A stretch of 64,000 bases of DNA from Halalkalibacter sp. APA_J-10(15) (GCF_023017105.1 NZ_JALKEV010000007.1:1-64000), one strand, 5' to 3'; positions 1 through 8,134 are shown, numbered from the stretch's first letter. Notes: generated from the sequence alone by a model not told the origin. Translations and numbers: made by a program.

Positions 1-1514
1 CGGGCTATACGTTTGTCGGCTGGAACACGGAAGCCGATGGGAGTGGCGACACGTATAGGGAAGGTGACACATTTACCCAAGGTGCAGGAGCTATGACGTT
101 ATATGCGCAGTGGTCGGTGAATCACTACGAGTTGCGTTATGAAGGGAACGGTGAGGAAAGTGGAAGTGCACCAGAACCGGAAGAGATTGTGTATGGAAGT
201 GAAGTGGAGATAGCGGATTCTCATACGCTGAGTCGAACGGGCTATACGTTTGTCGGCTGGAACACGGAAGCCGATGGGAGTGGCGACACGTATAGGGAAG
301 GTGACACATTTACCCAAGGTGCAGGAGCTATGACGTTATATGCGCAGTGGTCGGTGAATCACTATGAGTTGCGTTATGAAGGGAACGGTGAGGAAAGTGG
401 AAGCCCCCCAAAACCTGAGTCTTTCAGTTATGGAAGTGAAGTGGAGGTAGCGGATTCACATACGTTGAGTCGAACGGGTTATACGTTTGTCGGCTGGAAC
501 ACGGAAGCCGACGGGAGTGGCGACACGTATAGGGAAGGTGACACATTTACGCAAGGTACAGAAGCTATGACGTTATATGCGCAGTGGTTGATTAATCACT
601 ATGAGTTACGTTATGAAGGGAACGCTGAGGATAGTGGAAGTCCTCCAGAGTCGGAATCTTTCAGTTATGGAAGTGAAGTGGAGGTAGCGGATTCACATAC
701 GTTGAGTCGAACGGGTTATACGTTTGTTGGCTGGAACACGGAAGCCGATGGGAGTGGCGACACGTATAGGGAAGGTGACACATTTACCCAAGGTGCAGGA
801 GCTATGACGTTATATGCGAAGTGGTCGGTGAATCACTACGAGTTGCGTTATGAAGGGAACGGTGAGGAAAGTGGAAGTGCACCAGAACCGGAAGAGATTG
901 TGTATGGAAGTGAAGTGGAGATAGCGGATTCACATACGTTGAGTCGAACGGGCTATACGTTTGTCAGCTGGAACACGGAAGCCGATGGGAGTGGTGAAGC
1001 CTATAATGAAGGTGATACGTTTACCCAGGGTGCAGGAGATATGACGTTATATGCGAAGTGGTCGGTAAATGACTACGAGTTGCGTTATGACGGGAACGGG
1101 CATGATGAAGGAAGTGCGCCGGAACCGGAAGAGATTGTGTATGGAAGTGAAGTGGAGGTAGCGGATTCTCATACGTTGAGCCGAACGGGCTATACGTTTG
1201 TCGGCTGGAACACGGAAGCCGATGGGAGTGGCGAAACGTATAGGGAAGGCGACACATTTACTCAAGGTGAAGGAAATGTGACGTTATATGCGAAGTGGTC
1301 GGTTAATCATTACGAGTTGCGTTATGAAGGGAATGGTGAGGAAAGTGGAAGTCCCCCAAAACCTGAGTCTTTCAGTTATGGAAGTGAAGTGGTGGTAGCG
1401 GATTCACATACGTTGAGTCGAACGGGTTATACGTTTGTCGGCTGGAACACGGAAGCCGACGGGAGTGGTACTACTTTTAATCCTGGTGATACCTTTCGTA
1501 TGGAGGTAGAATCG
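1..1514 (+). repeat. Tandem 237-bp InlB B-repeats
   Basis: Equivalent points in successive units fall at 93, 330, 567, 804, 1041, 1278 and 1515, so the period is exactly 237 bp (79 codons) with no indel. Units are nearly identical at the DNA level; differences cluster in the linker (SAPEPEEI versus SPPKPESF types). This suggests recent expansion or gene conversion. The first unit is partial. Confidence 0.95.
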
Positions 1515-2615
1515 ATTACCTTGCATGCGCAATGGGGAAGCAACAATGCTTTATTAAGCGAGTTAGTCATTAGTAATGGTATATTAAGCCCCGTATTTGA
1601 AGCTGAACGGACTCATTATACGGTGGAGGTTGGACATCACGTGGCATCCATTACCTTTACACCAAGTCTTCAAGATGAACGCTCAACGGTGACAATCAAT
1701 GGAAATGAGATAGTGAGCGGTCAAGCATCAAGTCCTATCTCACTAGATGAAAGAATGAATAAACTATTAATTGAAATCACATCCGAGGATGGCTCAACAA
1801 TGGCGTACACGGTCGATGTGCTAAGAAGAGTGCCAACCGACACCGCCCAACTGACTAGAATCAATGATTACGTGACAATGGATGATGAGCCGATTCGAAT
1901 GCTGGATGATGGTGGAATTCTCATTGTTACCTTAGAAGATGAGCTAGATGATGTAACTGAAGTAAGATTTACTCAAAAGCAAGTACAGCAGTTGCAGGAA
2001 AAAGGAGTGTTTGTTCAGGTCGTTAAGGAGGATGTGTCTTTGCAAATTCCTTTTGCGCGGTTTGATCCAGATAAAGGCTTAGATCTCACTTTACAAAGAC
2101 AGGGTCAAAAGCTAACTGAACTCGTTTATGCTGACCGAGCAACTAGTTCGATTTATCAATTTAATATTTTTCAGGATGGGGAATCGATCAGTGTATTTGA
2201 TCATGAGATAGAATTATCCTTTCTAGTGAATAGCGATGGAATGAATCGAGATGAACTTCAAGTGTATTACTTCAATCCTAATACACAAGAATGGGAATGG
2301 ATTGGTGGAATTTACAGCAATGGTTCTATTCAAGCAAATACAAGTCATTTTAGTACATTTGCTGTTTTTCACCCAAGTGATTTTGAAGAGGTTATTAGTG
2401 AAGATGAGCCTAAAGAGTCCGTAAGTGAAGGAAAACCTGAACACGAAGAAGTCATAGAAGATCAGAAGCTAGAAGAAAACGATGAAGGTGAATCATTACC
2501 GATGACGGCTACACAGTCATACAACAAAATGATGATGGGAGTCATGCTGTTGATAGCAGGTATGATCATGTTCTTATCGTATCGGCGTCATAGTATGAAA
2601 GGAATGAGAAAGTAA
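1..2615 (+). CDS. InlB B-repeat surface protein, sortase-type anchor (5' end outside window)
   Basis: The frame is open from base 3, so the start lies upstream. The visible part has six complete and one partial 79-residue InlB B-type (Listeria-Bacteroides) repeats with the GYTFVGWNTEADGSG signature, then a cadherin-like beta-sandwich domain (about codons 475-585 counted from base 93), then an extracellular domain ending in the HFSTFAVF motif common in Gram-positive surface proteins. The C-terminus carries an acidic spacer, LPMTA, a hydrophobic segment and a basic tail, which is a cell-wall sorting signal with A in place of the usual G. Such repeats form rod-like stalks in adhesins and internalins. 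Inference: a wall-anchored adhesin or matrix protein; the ligand-binding N-terminus is not in the window. An intrinsic terminator follows. Confidence 0.9.
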   Translation, partial: GYTFVGWNTEADGSGDTYREGDTFTQGAGAMTLYAQWSVNHYELRYEGNGEESGSAPEPEEIVYGSEVEIADSHTLSRTGYTFVGWNTEADGSGDTYREGDTFTQGAGAMTLYAQWSVNHYELRYEGNGEESGSPPKPESFSYGSEVEVADSHTLSRTGYTFVGWNTEADGSGDTYREGDTFTQGTEAMTLYAQWLINHYELRYEGNAEDSGSPPESESFSYGSEVEVADSHTLSRTGYTFVGWNTEADGSGDTYREGDTFTQGAGAMTLYAKWSVNHYELRYEGNGEESGSAPEPEEIVYGSEVEIADSHTLSRTGYTFVSWNTEADGSGEAYNEGDTFTQGAGDMTLYAKWSVNDYELRYDGNGHDEGSAPEPEEIVYGSEVEVADSHTLSRTGYTFVGWNTEADGSGETYREGDTFTQGEGNVTLYAKWSVNHYELRYEGNGEESGSPPKPESFSYGSEVVVADSHTLSRTGYTFVGWNTEADGSGTTFNPGDTFRMEVESITLHAQWGSNNALLSELVISNGILSPVFEAERTHYTVEVGHHVASITFTPSLQDERSTVTINGNEIVSGQASSPISLDERMNKLLIEITSEDGSTMAYTVDVLRRVPTDTAQLTRINDYVTMDDEPIRMLDDGGILIVTLEDELDDVTEVRFTQKQVQQLQEKGVFVQVVKEDVSLQIPFARFDPDKGLDLTLQRQGQKLTELVYADRATSSIYQFNIFQDGESISVFDHEIELSFLVNSDGMNRDELQVYYFNPNTQEWEWIGGIYSNGSIQANTSHFSTFAVFHPSDFEEVISEDEPKESVSEGKPEHEEVIEDQKLEENDEGESLPMTATQSYNKMMMGVMLLIAGMIMFLSYRRHSMKGMRK

Positions 2616-2632
2616 ATAAAGTAGTTCCAATT

Positions 2633-2670
2633 AAGGGCATACTGCACAATGTGTGGTATAGCTCTTTTTT
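2633..2670 (+). terminator. Intrinsic terminator after the surface protein
   Basis: Stem GGGCATAC with GTATAGCTC (one bulged A, one G-T pair), followed by CTTTTTT. It lies 17 bp after the stop codon. Confidence 0.7.
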
Positions 2671-2690
2671 GATTGCTTGTTTTCTATTAG

Positions 2691-2720
2691 TTGACTAGAT
2701 ACTAAATGGTGTCATATAAT
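2691..2720 (+). promoter_or_regulatory. SigA-type promoter of the ArsR-SRPBCC operon
   Basis: TTGACT at 2691-2696, an 18-bp spacer and a perfect TATAAT at 2715-2720. An operator copy occupies the spacer. Confidence 0.75.
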
Positions 2721-2742
2721 GAATTAGACACTATTTAGTGTC
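2698..2742. promoter_or_regulatory. Two ArsR-type operator copies
   Basis: A perfect palindrome GACACTA-TT-TAGTGTC lies at 2727-2742, just past the -10 box. A degenerate copy GATACTA-AA-TGGTGTC lies at 2698-2713 between -35 and -10. The centres are 29 bp apart, about three helical turns. Inference: autorepression by the downstream ArsR protein. Confidence 0.7.
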
Positions 2743-2760
2743 GTATTAGGAGGGAGCGCT

Positions 2761-3081
2761 TTGAACAAAACAAATGAAAAACGAGATGTATTTGTAGCGA
2801 TTGCAGATCCAACAAGACGTAAATTAATACGTATATTGGCAAATACCGATGAGCTACCTTTACATGAACTAACTCCTCACTTTCATATGGGGCGTACAGC
2901 CATCTCAAAGCATTTAATGATCCTAAGAGAAGCGAATTTAGTAACAAATCGTAAATCAGGTAGGGAAACGAAGTATCGATTGAACCCAGAGCCTTTGCAA
3001 GAAGTGCGAGACTGGTTGTCCTTTTATGAACAATTTTGGAGTGAACGAGCCGCAATACTTAAAAATATGTTGGAGGAATGA
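2761..3081 (+). CDS. ArsR-family autorepressor (SdpR-like)
   Basis: A 106-residue winged-helix regulator with TTG start, 6 bp after AGGAGGG. The fold signature runs from ADPTRRKLIRIL through the recognition helix (GRTAISKHLMILREANLV) to the wing (RKSGRETKYRLNP). It lacks the cysteine and histidine metal-site motifs of SmtB/ArsR sensors, so it is more like the SdpR/YczG group that pairs with SRPBCC proteins. It is co-transcribed with the next gene, 3 bp downstream. Two palindromes in its own promoter suggest autoregulation. The ligand is unknown. Confidence 0.85.
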   Translation: MNKTNEKRDVFVAIADPTRRKLIRILANTDELPLHELTPHFHMGRTAISKHLMILREANLVTNRKSGRETKYRLNPEPLQEVRDWLSFYEQFWSERAAILKNMLEE

Positions 3082-3084
3082 GGA

Positions 3085-3870
3085 ATGGCAGAGATATCGT
3101 TAGATTTTCAATTTAAAAGTCCAATTAACAAAGTGTGGAAAGCATTAACGCAATCTGAAACACTTGCCCAATGGGTGATGGAAAACAATTTCAAACCAAT
3201 AGTCGGATATAAGTGTCAGTTTTGGAATAAGGAAATTGATTTAGTCGTAGATTGTGAAGTGTTAGCTATCGACGAGCCTCATACCTTATCCTATACATGG
3301 ATAGGCGGATCAATAGATACGGTCGTAACATGGACTTTAACAGAAGACGGTGACACAACACATGTACACCTTGACCATATCGGATTTGATGAAAAAGGCC
3401 AAGCCTATAACGGTGCGAAATATGGCTGGGCTTACAAAGTTGAAGAACTTCAGAAAGTGCTAGGAGAGAAATCACCCGCTGGCAAGGGAGGTCACCGTAT
3501 GGCGGATTTTACAGAATTTCTACAAGGAATTGACCATGAGACGCATAGGGAAAGAACGGAACAACTATTTAACTGGATTGTAGAAACATACCCGAAATTA
3601 GAAACAGTCATCAAATGGAATCAACCGATGTTTACGGATCATGGCACGTTTATCATTGGATTTAGTGTTTCAAAAAAACATTTAGCTGTTGCTCCTGAAC
3701 AGATAGCGATTCAACACGTTGAAGAGGACATACGAAAAGCGGGGTATGAGTATACGAAAGAAATGATTCGAATCCCGTGGAATCGTGAAGTCGATTATGA
3801 TCTCTTGGCGAAAATGATTGATTTTAATATTTGGGACAAAGCAAACTGTACAACGTTTTGGAGGAAGTAA
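3085..3870 (+). CDS. SRPBCC (AHSA1-like) domain fused to DUF1801
   Basis: A 261-residue protein in two parts. Residues about 1-145 form an SRPBCC/AHSA1 lipid-pocket domain (start pattern DFQFKSPINKVWKALT, later GWAYKVEELQ). Residues about 150-261 form a DUF1801/YdhG-like domain (ETVIKWNQPMF, then IRIPWNREVDYDLLAKMI). ArsR plus SRPBCC is a common Firmicute pair; the fused DUF1801 half usually occurs as a separate protein. Both halves suggest small-ligand binding. Function and ligand are unknown. The start is an ATG preceded by GGAGGAATGAGG. Confidence 0.8.
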   Translation: MAEISLDFQFKSPINKVWKALTQSETLAQWVMENNFKPIVGYKCQFWNKEIDLVVDCEVLAIDEPHTLSYTWIGGSIDTVVTWTLTEDGDTTHVHLDHIGFDEKGQAYNGAKYGWAYKVEELQKVLGEKSPAGKGGHRMADFTEFLQGIDHETHRERTEQLFNWIVETYPKLETVIKWNQPMFTDHGTFIIGFSVSKKHLAVAPEQIAIQHVEEDIRKAGYEYTKEMIRIPWNREVDYDLLAKMIDFNIWDKANCTTFWRK

Positions 3871-3897
3871 TGAACCAATTGAAAAGGAGTGAATGAG

Positions 3898-4602
3898 ATG
3901 GCGTTTTTTCAAGATATGGTATCTATCTTTAAAAAAAGAGAGCTGCCTTTTATCGAAAGCTTTCAACAATCAGCAGGTGTTTATACGTTTCGTTTTGAAA
4001 AGGCAGAGGATGTCACTTGGAAGGCTGGGCAACACGGCTTATTTACGATCACGCATCAGAAAATCAAAGATCACACGCGTCCTTTTACAATCGCATCTTT
4101 CCCTGAGGAAGGTATAATTCAATTGACGATGAAAGTGAGCGAACAACCGAGTGAATTTAAGAAAGCGATATTGTCTTTAGAAGATGGAGATACGATTAAA
4201 ATGGCTGGACCTGTAGGCTCCTTTTACCTTAAAGAGAATACCCCAACAGTGCTCATAGCTGGAGGAATTGGTATTACCCCATTTAGATCGATGATCAAAC
4301 AAATCGAAGCAGATCATCATAGTCATACACAAGTTCAATTGTTGTATCTGGAGAGTACTAAGCCACACCTCTTTCAAGAGGAATTAGATGATCTCGCTAA
4401 AAAAACATCCGTTCAAGTAACCTATCTTGATCAAAGAGATGATTTAAACAAGGCATTGGACAAGTGTATAAGCTCATATTCGAATAATGGTCGATTCTTC
4501 GTTGCTGGACCGAAGTCAATGGTAGCAGCGACAACGACTTACTTACAGAATCAGAATATACGTAAGCGACATATTAAAAAGGATACATTTTATGGGTATT
4601 AG
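3898..4602 (+). CDS. FAD-binding oxidoreductase, ferredoxin-NADP reductase fold
   Basis: A 234-residue protein. The FAD-binding barrel has the RPFT motif (about residues 61-64), the form of RxYS that contacts flavin. The NAD(P) domain has VLIAGGIGITPFRS (118-131), and the C-terminal part has FFVAGPKSMV. It resembles the reductase half of flavohaemoproteins without a haem or iron-sulphur domain, so it probably passes electrons from NAD(P)H to a separate acceptor. ATG 3898 is preferred because AAAGGAG lies 8 bp upstream; an in-frame GTG at 3889 would overlap that site. Probably last gene of the ArsR operon. Confidence 0.8.
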   Translation: MAFFQDMVSIFKKRELPFIESFQQSAGVYTFRFEKAEDVTWKAGQHGLFTITHQKIKDHTRPFTIASFPEEGIIQLTMKVSEQPSEFKKAILSLEDGDTIKMAGPVGSFYLKENTPTVLIAGGIGITPFRSMIKQIEADHHSHTQVQLLYLESTKPHLFQEELDDLAKKTSVQVTYLDQRDDLNKALDKCISSYSNNGRFFVAGPKSMVAATTTYLQNQNIRKRHIKKDTFYGY

Positions 4603-4695
4603 TAGATTCTAAATAGGTTTTCAGAGGGAGAGATTCACATAAATAGAAAACCAATCATGTTTTTAACATAGGAAAAGGAGAGGGGAGAAGCTTTG

Positions 4696-5088
4696 ATGAT
4701 TTTTATCGGCTTCATTCTTTGTATGATCTCATCTATTCTTATTTTCTTGAAACTGAAGTATGTTTTGACGGGGAAATTAGTAGAAGGAGAAGTTATAGGT
4801 TATGTACGCGGAGCAAAGGGGCTGTACGGCTTTGAAGGATATAATTATAGAATTAGGTTGGAATATAAAGGTAGACAGTATGATGTAACCTCTATGGAAG
4901 GGATAACTGTTACCGTTGGGACTATACCTAAGAAAAATTTAGGTATGCAGTGCTTAGTCTATTTCAATCCGAAATCAGAGAAGGGAAAAGTTGTTTTAAA
5001 AGGCTTTTATCAACTTGACTGGATCGCTGTACTTTTGTTTATATTGGGAGCTTTAAGTATCATCATTGAGATAATGATGCTAGTATAG
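4696..5088 (+). CDS. Small membrane protein, DUF3592-like
   Basis: 130 residues: one N-terminal transmembrane helix, a beta-rich soluble middle (EGEVIGYVRG, YNYRIRLEYKGRQY, LVYFNPKSEKG) and one C-terminal helix. This order is typical of DUF3592 proteins, whose function is not known. ATG 4696 is 8 bp after GGGGAG; a TTG one codon earlier is possible. It stands alone and a hairpin follows. Confidence 0.65.
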   Translation: MIFIGFILCMISSILIFLKLKYVLTGKLVEGEVIGYVRGAKGLYGFEGYNYRIRLEYKGRQYDVTSMEGITVTVGTIPKKNLGMQCLVYFNPKSEKGKVVLKGFYQLDWIAVLLFILGALSIIIEIMMLV

Positions 5089-5126
5089 TTTTTAAATGAA
5101 GAGGTAACTTCCTCACGTTACGTAAA

Positions 5127-5166
5127 GGACACCGGAAAAGTTATAAACCCAACTTTTTCAGTGCCC
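5127..5166. repeat. Dispersed AAAAAGT...ACTTTTT hairpin, copy 1
   Basis: Stem GACACCGGAAAAGTT with AACTTTTTCAGTGCC around an 8-base loop. Related hairpins lie at 6641-6677 and 21620-21655. It may terminate the small membrane gene, or be the end of a decayed mobile element. Confidence 0.5.
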
Positions 5167-5218
5167 TAATTGAATAAGACTCATATATTATTAAGATAAT
5201 AACCGTAGCGATTCACCA

Positions 5219-5323
5219 TTTCGAAAGTGCCGACCTCGTGTCCCGCCCCTTCGAATTCTTCTACCGGTGAAGTATCTCGACACCTTCGAACATGTCTGTG
5301 ATGACTGTTGCAATTTTAGCCAT
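5219..5323 (-). pseudogene. 5' fragment of a DJ-1/PfpI gene, frameshifted
   Basis: Read on the minus strand, it starts MAKIATVITDMFEGVE, nearly the same as the intact gene at 23108-23620. One base is missing in codon 18, after GVE; past it the other frame continues TSPVEEFEGAGHEV. Similarity then stops. About 70 bp of upstream DNA (5324-5405) also matches the region upstream of the intact copy, so this is a duplicated then decayed segment. With the hairpin at 5127-5166 it accounts for most of the gap 5089-5448. Confidence 0.8.
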
Positions 5324-5448
5324 TTTCAGAACGCATCCTTAGGTTATTGAATTTATATTCGTTATGTTCTTCTCTACACGAAGAAGTGATAGTCAAACAT
5401 GCCCTAAAGAAAATAGCATATATTTTCCTTTCATCATTCACAGCCTGT

Positions 5449-6612
5449 TTATATAAAAAAAACAATCATTTTATACAGAAATAATATAACTAATGACGAA
5501 ATGATTGATGTTGTCGCTTGTTTAGAAGCTTGCTTTATTGCAAATATGGAACCCATTTCTTTCCCGATCGTCCATATTGTGACTAGACATGCTGATAATG
5601 TCGAAGCTAAATAGACAATGATAAATAATTCAACCGTTGAAATCGCTGATACGAGTTCACCGCCACCTTGATTAAATAAAAGAATACCATCTTTTCGAAT
5701 GATGGAGAACAGCAACCCCACACTTGCATCAACAGGAATAGATAAGAAGGATAAGACCGGCTCTACCCATGACAATAGTTTAGCAATGAGTCCTAACCCA
5801 TTTAAGATCGAAGCGATGATACATATAATGAAAAAGATCGGCATGGCTTGAAGGAAAAATTGAGAGGCTGAACCTTTTATTTTATGAAAGAATTGCTTTA
5901 AGCTACCTCTGTTTAGTTGTGATGTAGGCATGAAATAATCCTCGTATTTATTAGAAGTTGGGTACCAAATTCTCGTATGCAATACACCTACAATTAGTAA
6001 AACGAACAAGTACGGAATAAAAAGCCATGGCTTCCCCCCGACACTAAAAATAGAGAGCGTCGCACCAATTTGATAGCTGCATGCTGATCCATAGGATATC
6101 ATCGATATGCACTGTTTTCTTGAACAAGCATGACAGGATTTCGTTTGGAGAACAGCAACAACATTACAACCATATCCTGTTAGTATAGGGATGAAATCTC
6201 TTCCGCTTAATCCGATTTTTCGTAATAGCGGGGTCATTTCACTTGTTATTTTATCCTTTAAGCCAATTTCTTCAGTGAAAGCGATACTTGCTCCAACGAA
6301 TAAAACGACAGGAAATGCCCACAAGAACGAATACATACCTAGAGTCAGTAAGCCGAAGTCTCCTACAAATATTTGAGCGATAAGGTAAGGTGAATGAGAG
6401 AATAATTGTTCAAATCGTTCAATGACGACTCGTTCGAACATTGGCTCTAATGCACTTGCGAGTAAGTAAGCGGCATAGACCGGAAGTCCGTAAATGCTAA
6501 TGACTATAAGTAATGAGAGCACTGCTTTTCCATTAGTAAACGGAAGCTTTGGGAATTTCATCGTTCGTTTATTTAAAGAATACGGAGGCGTTTCTTTTCT
6601 TGTTTCGCTCAT
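5449..6612 (-). CDS. Gate/nucleoside-recognition membrane protein, FeoB C-half-like
   Basis: A 387-residue polytopic membrane protein with two Gate (nucleoside-recognition) halves like the transmembrane part of FeoB and spore maturation proteins. The pore-like segment includes LTGYGCNVVAVLQTKSC and CSRKQC, giving conserved cysteines as in FeoB. There is no GTPase domain. ATG is 9 bp after AAGGAG. It lies 127 bp downstream of the flavoprotein gene on the same strand, with a hairpin between. Because that gene has a Zur box, zinc-starvation control and a role in metal uptake or handling are inferred. The substrate is unknown. Confidence 0.7.
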   Translation of the reverse strand: MSETRKETPPYSLNKRTMKFPKLPFTNGKAVLSLLIVISIYGLPVYAAYLLASALEPMFERVVIERFEQLFSHSPYLIAQIFVGDFGLLTLGMYSFLWAFPVVLFVGASIAFTEEIGLKDKITSEMTPLLRKIGLSGRDFIPILTGYGCNVVAVLQTKSCHACSRKQCISMISYGSACSYQIGATLSIFSVGGKPWLFIPYLFVLLIVGVLHTRIWYPTSNKYEDYFMPTSQLNRGSLKQFFHKIKGSASQFFLQAMPIFFIICIIASILNGLGLIAKLLSWVEPVLSFLSIPVDASVGLLFSIIRKDGILLFNQGGGELVSAISTVELFIIVYLASTLSACLVTIWTIGKEMGSIFAIKQASKQATTSIISSLVILFLYKMIVFFI

Positions 6613-6640
6613 AGCAGCTGTCTCCTTACTTCATACAATG

Positions 6641-6677
6641 GGTACTCAAAAAGTCAATTTGTACTTCTTCAGTGGCC
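6641..6677. repeat. Dispersed hairpin copy 2, between flavoprotein and Gate gene
   Basis: On the minus strand GGCCACTGAAGAAGT pairs with ACTTTTTGAGTACC across an 8-base loop. It resembles the hairpins at 5127 and 21620 and could reduce read-through into the Gate gene. Confidence 0.45.
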
Positions 6678-6739
6678 TCTGGTTAATATTTTTTCGGTTC
6701 TCCCCAATATTGAAATTAATCGAAAGAGAAAAAAATGTC

Positions 6740-7864
6740 TTAGCATTGACACGAATTGTCACAGCAAGAAAGGTCATCAAGCAGCATGTTTGATCGACGA
6801 TATTCCTCAAACACCTCGTCATTTAATTCCATTCCGAGCTGCTTACCGATTTCTCTGGCAACAACAGCAAAGCGTTGGCGAAATTTATAAATGAAGCAAA
6901 AGATCACTTCTTTATGTCGGACTTGTGGTCCAATAAGAAACAGCCCTTCTGAAACCGTTGATTCATCTAATTCCGTTAATTTAATCATGTTGTTTTCATC
7001 ATAGGAGAAGTGCTCAATTATTAAGGATAGACTACTTCTAAAGCCAGTCGCTAATATAGGGCGTGAAGAGCTAAATATGACTTCACCACCTTCTAAAGAA
7101 ATGAGGTAGCCTTCTTCGGTTTGTTCAACACGATTGACGGTACAGTTCCTTTTTAAGGTTAGTGCTTCATCATCTATTACTTCATTCAGACGATCAAAGG
7201 TGAATGGTGATAATGCAATGCTTGGGTCGGGGTTATCATCTTCCCATACGGCCCCTCTAGATAAGACAGTTACTTTCTTTCCATAATGAATGAGGTTGAT
7301 GGCGGCATCGATAGCACTTTCATAACCACCGATAACGATCACCTCATCGTCTTCAATATCGCCCCATGAAGCAACGTTACTAGTATGTAGGCACAGTTTT
7401 GCACCAGGGAATCCATTGTTATGAGGATATTGAAACTCTCCACAAGCCCATACAACAAATTTTGCTTCATAGTCACCATCATGCGTTTCAATGGCAAAGC
7501 CTTCTTCCAACTTGTCTAGGCCTGTTACGTGGACCCCAAATTTTATGGGGAGTTCGAAATGCTGTGCGACAGCCTCTAAATAATCGGCATATTCTTCTCC
7601 ACTTAAATGCTCGGTTTGAAATGTGTAGCCAGGTGAAGTAGAAGGAACAACAGCATTTAAATCTAGAAGCCCAAATCCATGTCCTGGGAATGAGGGGGTT
7701 AATAATCGTGTTTCCTCTGGCCATTTTTTGAACGAACTTCCAATTGCATCACGTTCTAATAGGAGGAAGTTTTTCAGTCCCATTTGTTTAAATAGTGCCC
7801 CTAATCCTATACCAGCAGGGCCCGCTCCAACGATGATAACGTCATAATAAAGTCTACGATTCAA
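6740..7864 (-). CDS. FAD/NAD(P)-binding oxidoreductase with Cys-rich tail
   Basis: 374 residues with a two-dinucleotide fold: N-terminal GAGPAGIGLG for FAD and a second motif VIGGYESAIDAA for NAD(P), as in YpdA and CzcO-like flavoproteins. The C-terminus ends LSCCDNSCQC, a compact cluster of four cysteines that could bind a metal or be redox active. TTG start with AAAGGGG 6 bp upstream. A near-perfect Zur box lies 22-36 bp upstream of the start. Inference: a zinc-starvation-induced reductase working with the downstream Gate protein. YpdA function (bacillithiol disulphide reductase) is possible, but the operon argues for a metal role. Confidence 0.75.
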   Translation of the reverse strand: MNRRLYYDVIIVGAGPAGIGLGALFKQMGLKNFLLLERDAIGSSFKKWPEETRLLTPSFPGHGFGLLDLNAVVPSTSPGYTFQTEHLSGEEYADYLEAVAQHFELPIKFGVHVTGLDKLEEGFAIETHDGDYEAKFVVWACGEFQYPHNNGFPGAKLCLHTSNVASWGDIEDDEVIVIGGYESAIDAAINLIHYGKKVTVLSRGAVWEDDNPDPSIALSPFTFDRLNEVIDDEALTLKRNCTVNRVEQTEEGYLISLEGGEVIFSSSRPILATGFRSSLSLIIEHFSYDENNMIKLTELDESTVSEGLFLIGPQVRHKEVIFCFIYKFRQRFAVVAREIGKQLGMELNDEVFEEYRRSNMLLDDLSCCDNSCQC

Positions 7865-7885
7865 TGTAATCCCCTTTCTAATAAA

Positions 7886-7900
7886 ACGTAATTATTACGA
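7886..7900. promoter_or_regulatory. Zur box
   Basis: ACGTAAT-T-ATTACGA agrees with the Bacillus Zur core TCGTAAT-N-ATTACGA at all but one position, and the AAA/TTT flanks also match. It lies upstream of the minus-strand flavoprotein. A looser half-site (CACGTAAT) lies at 7907-7914. Confidence 0.8.
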
Positions 7901-8063
7901 TTTATCACGTAATATTATTCTCTACTTTTGTCATTTTGTCAATCTTAAGCATGTTATTCAAGATTATAATAGACTAATGGAGGTGTACGTTCATAATAGA
8001 AATTCTCTTAACCATGCAAATGATAAAAGTAACTGGTGGTAAGAAAATTGGTAAATTTAATCC

Positions 8064-8112
8064 TTGACAACTGACTTGGTAATGCATATGATAAAGGTAA
8101 GTCAGTACTGAC
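8064..8112 (+). promoter_or_regulatory. tetR promoter and operator
   Basis: TTGACA at 8064-8069, 17-bp spacer, TATGAT at 8087-8092, then the perfect 12-bp palindrome GTCAGTACTGAC at 8101-8112, covering the expected transcript start. The palindrome recurs with one change in front of the MFS gene (8750-8761). Confidence 0.75.
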
Positions 8113-8134
8113 ATTAATAAAAGGATGATAGTGT

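Noticed and set aside
91-1265. Minus-strand open frames of 72-78 codons under the InlB repeats
   Set aside because: They recur with the repeat, have no ribosome site and are mirror frames of the repetitive plus-strand gene.
1-1514. Tandem repeats as a possible CRISPR array
   Set aside because: The repeats are contiguous, 237 bp long and in frame; there are no spacers.
7965-8055. Possible 21-codon peptide starting ATGGAGGTGTAC
   Set aside because: The GGAGG is inside the ORF rather than before it, and no conservation can be judged.
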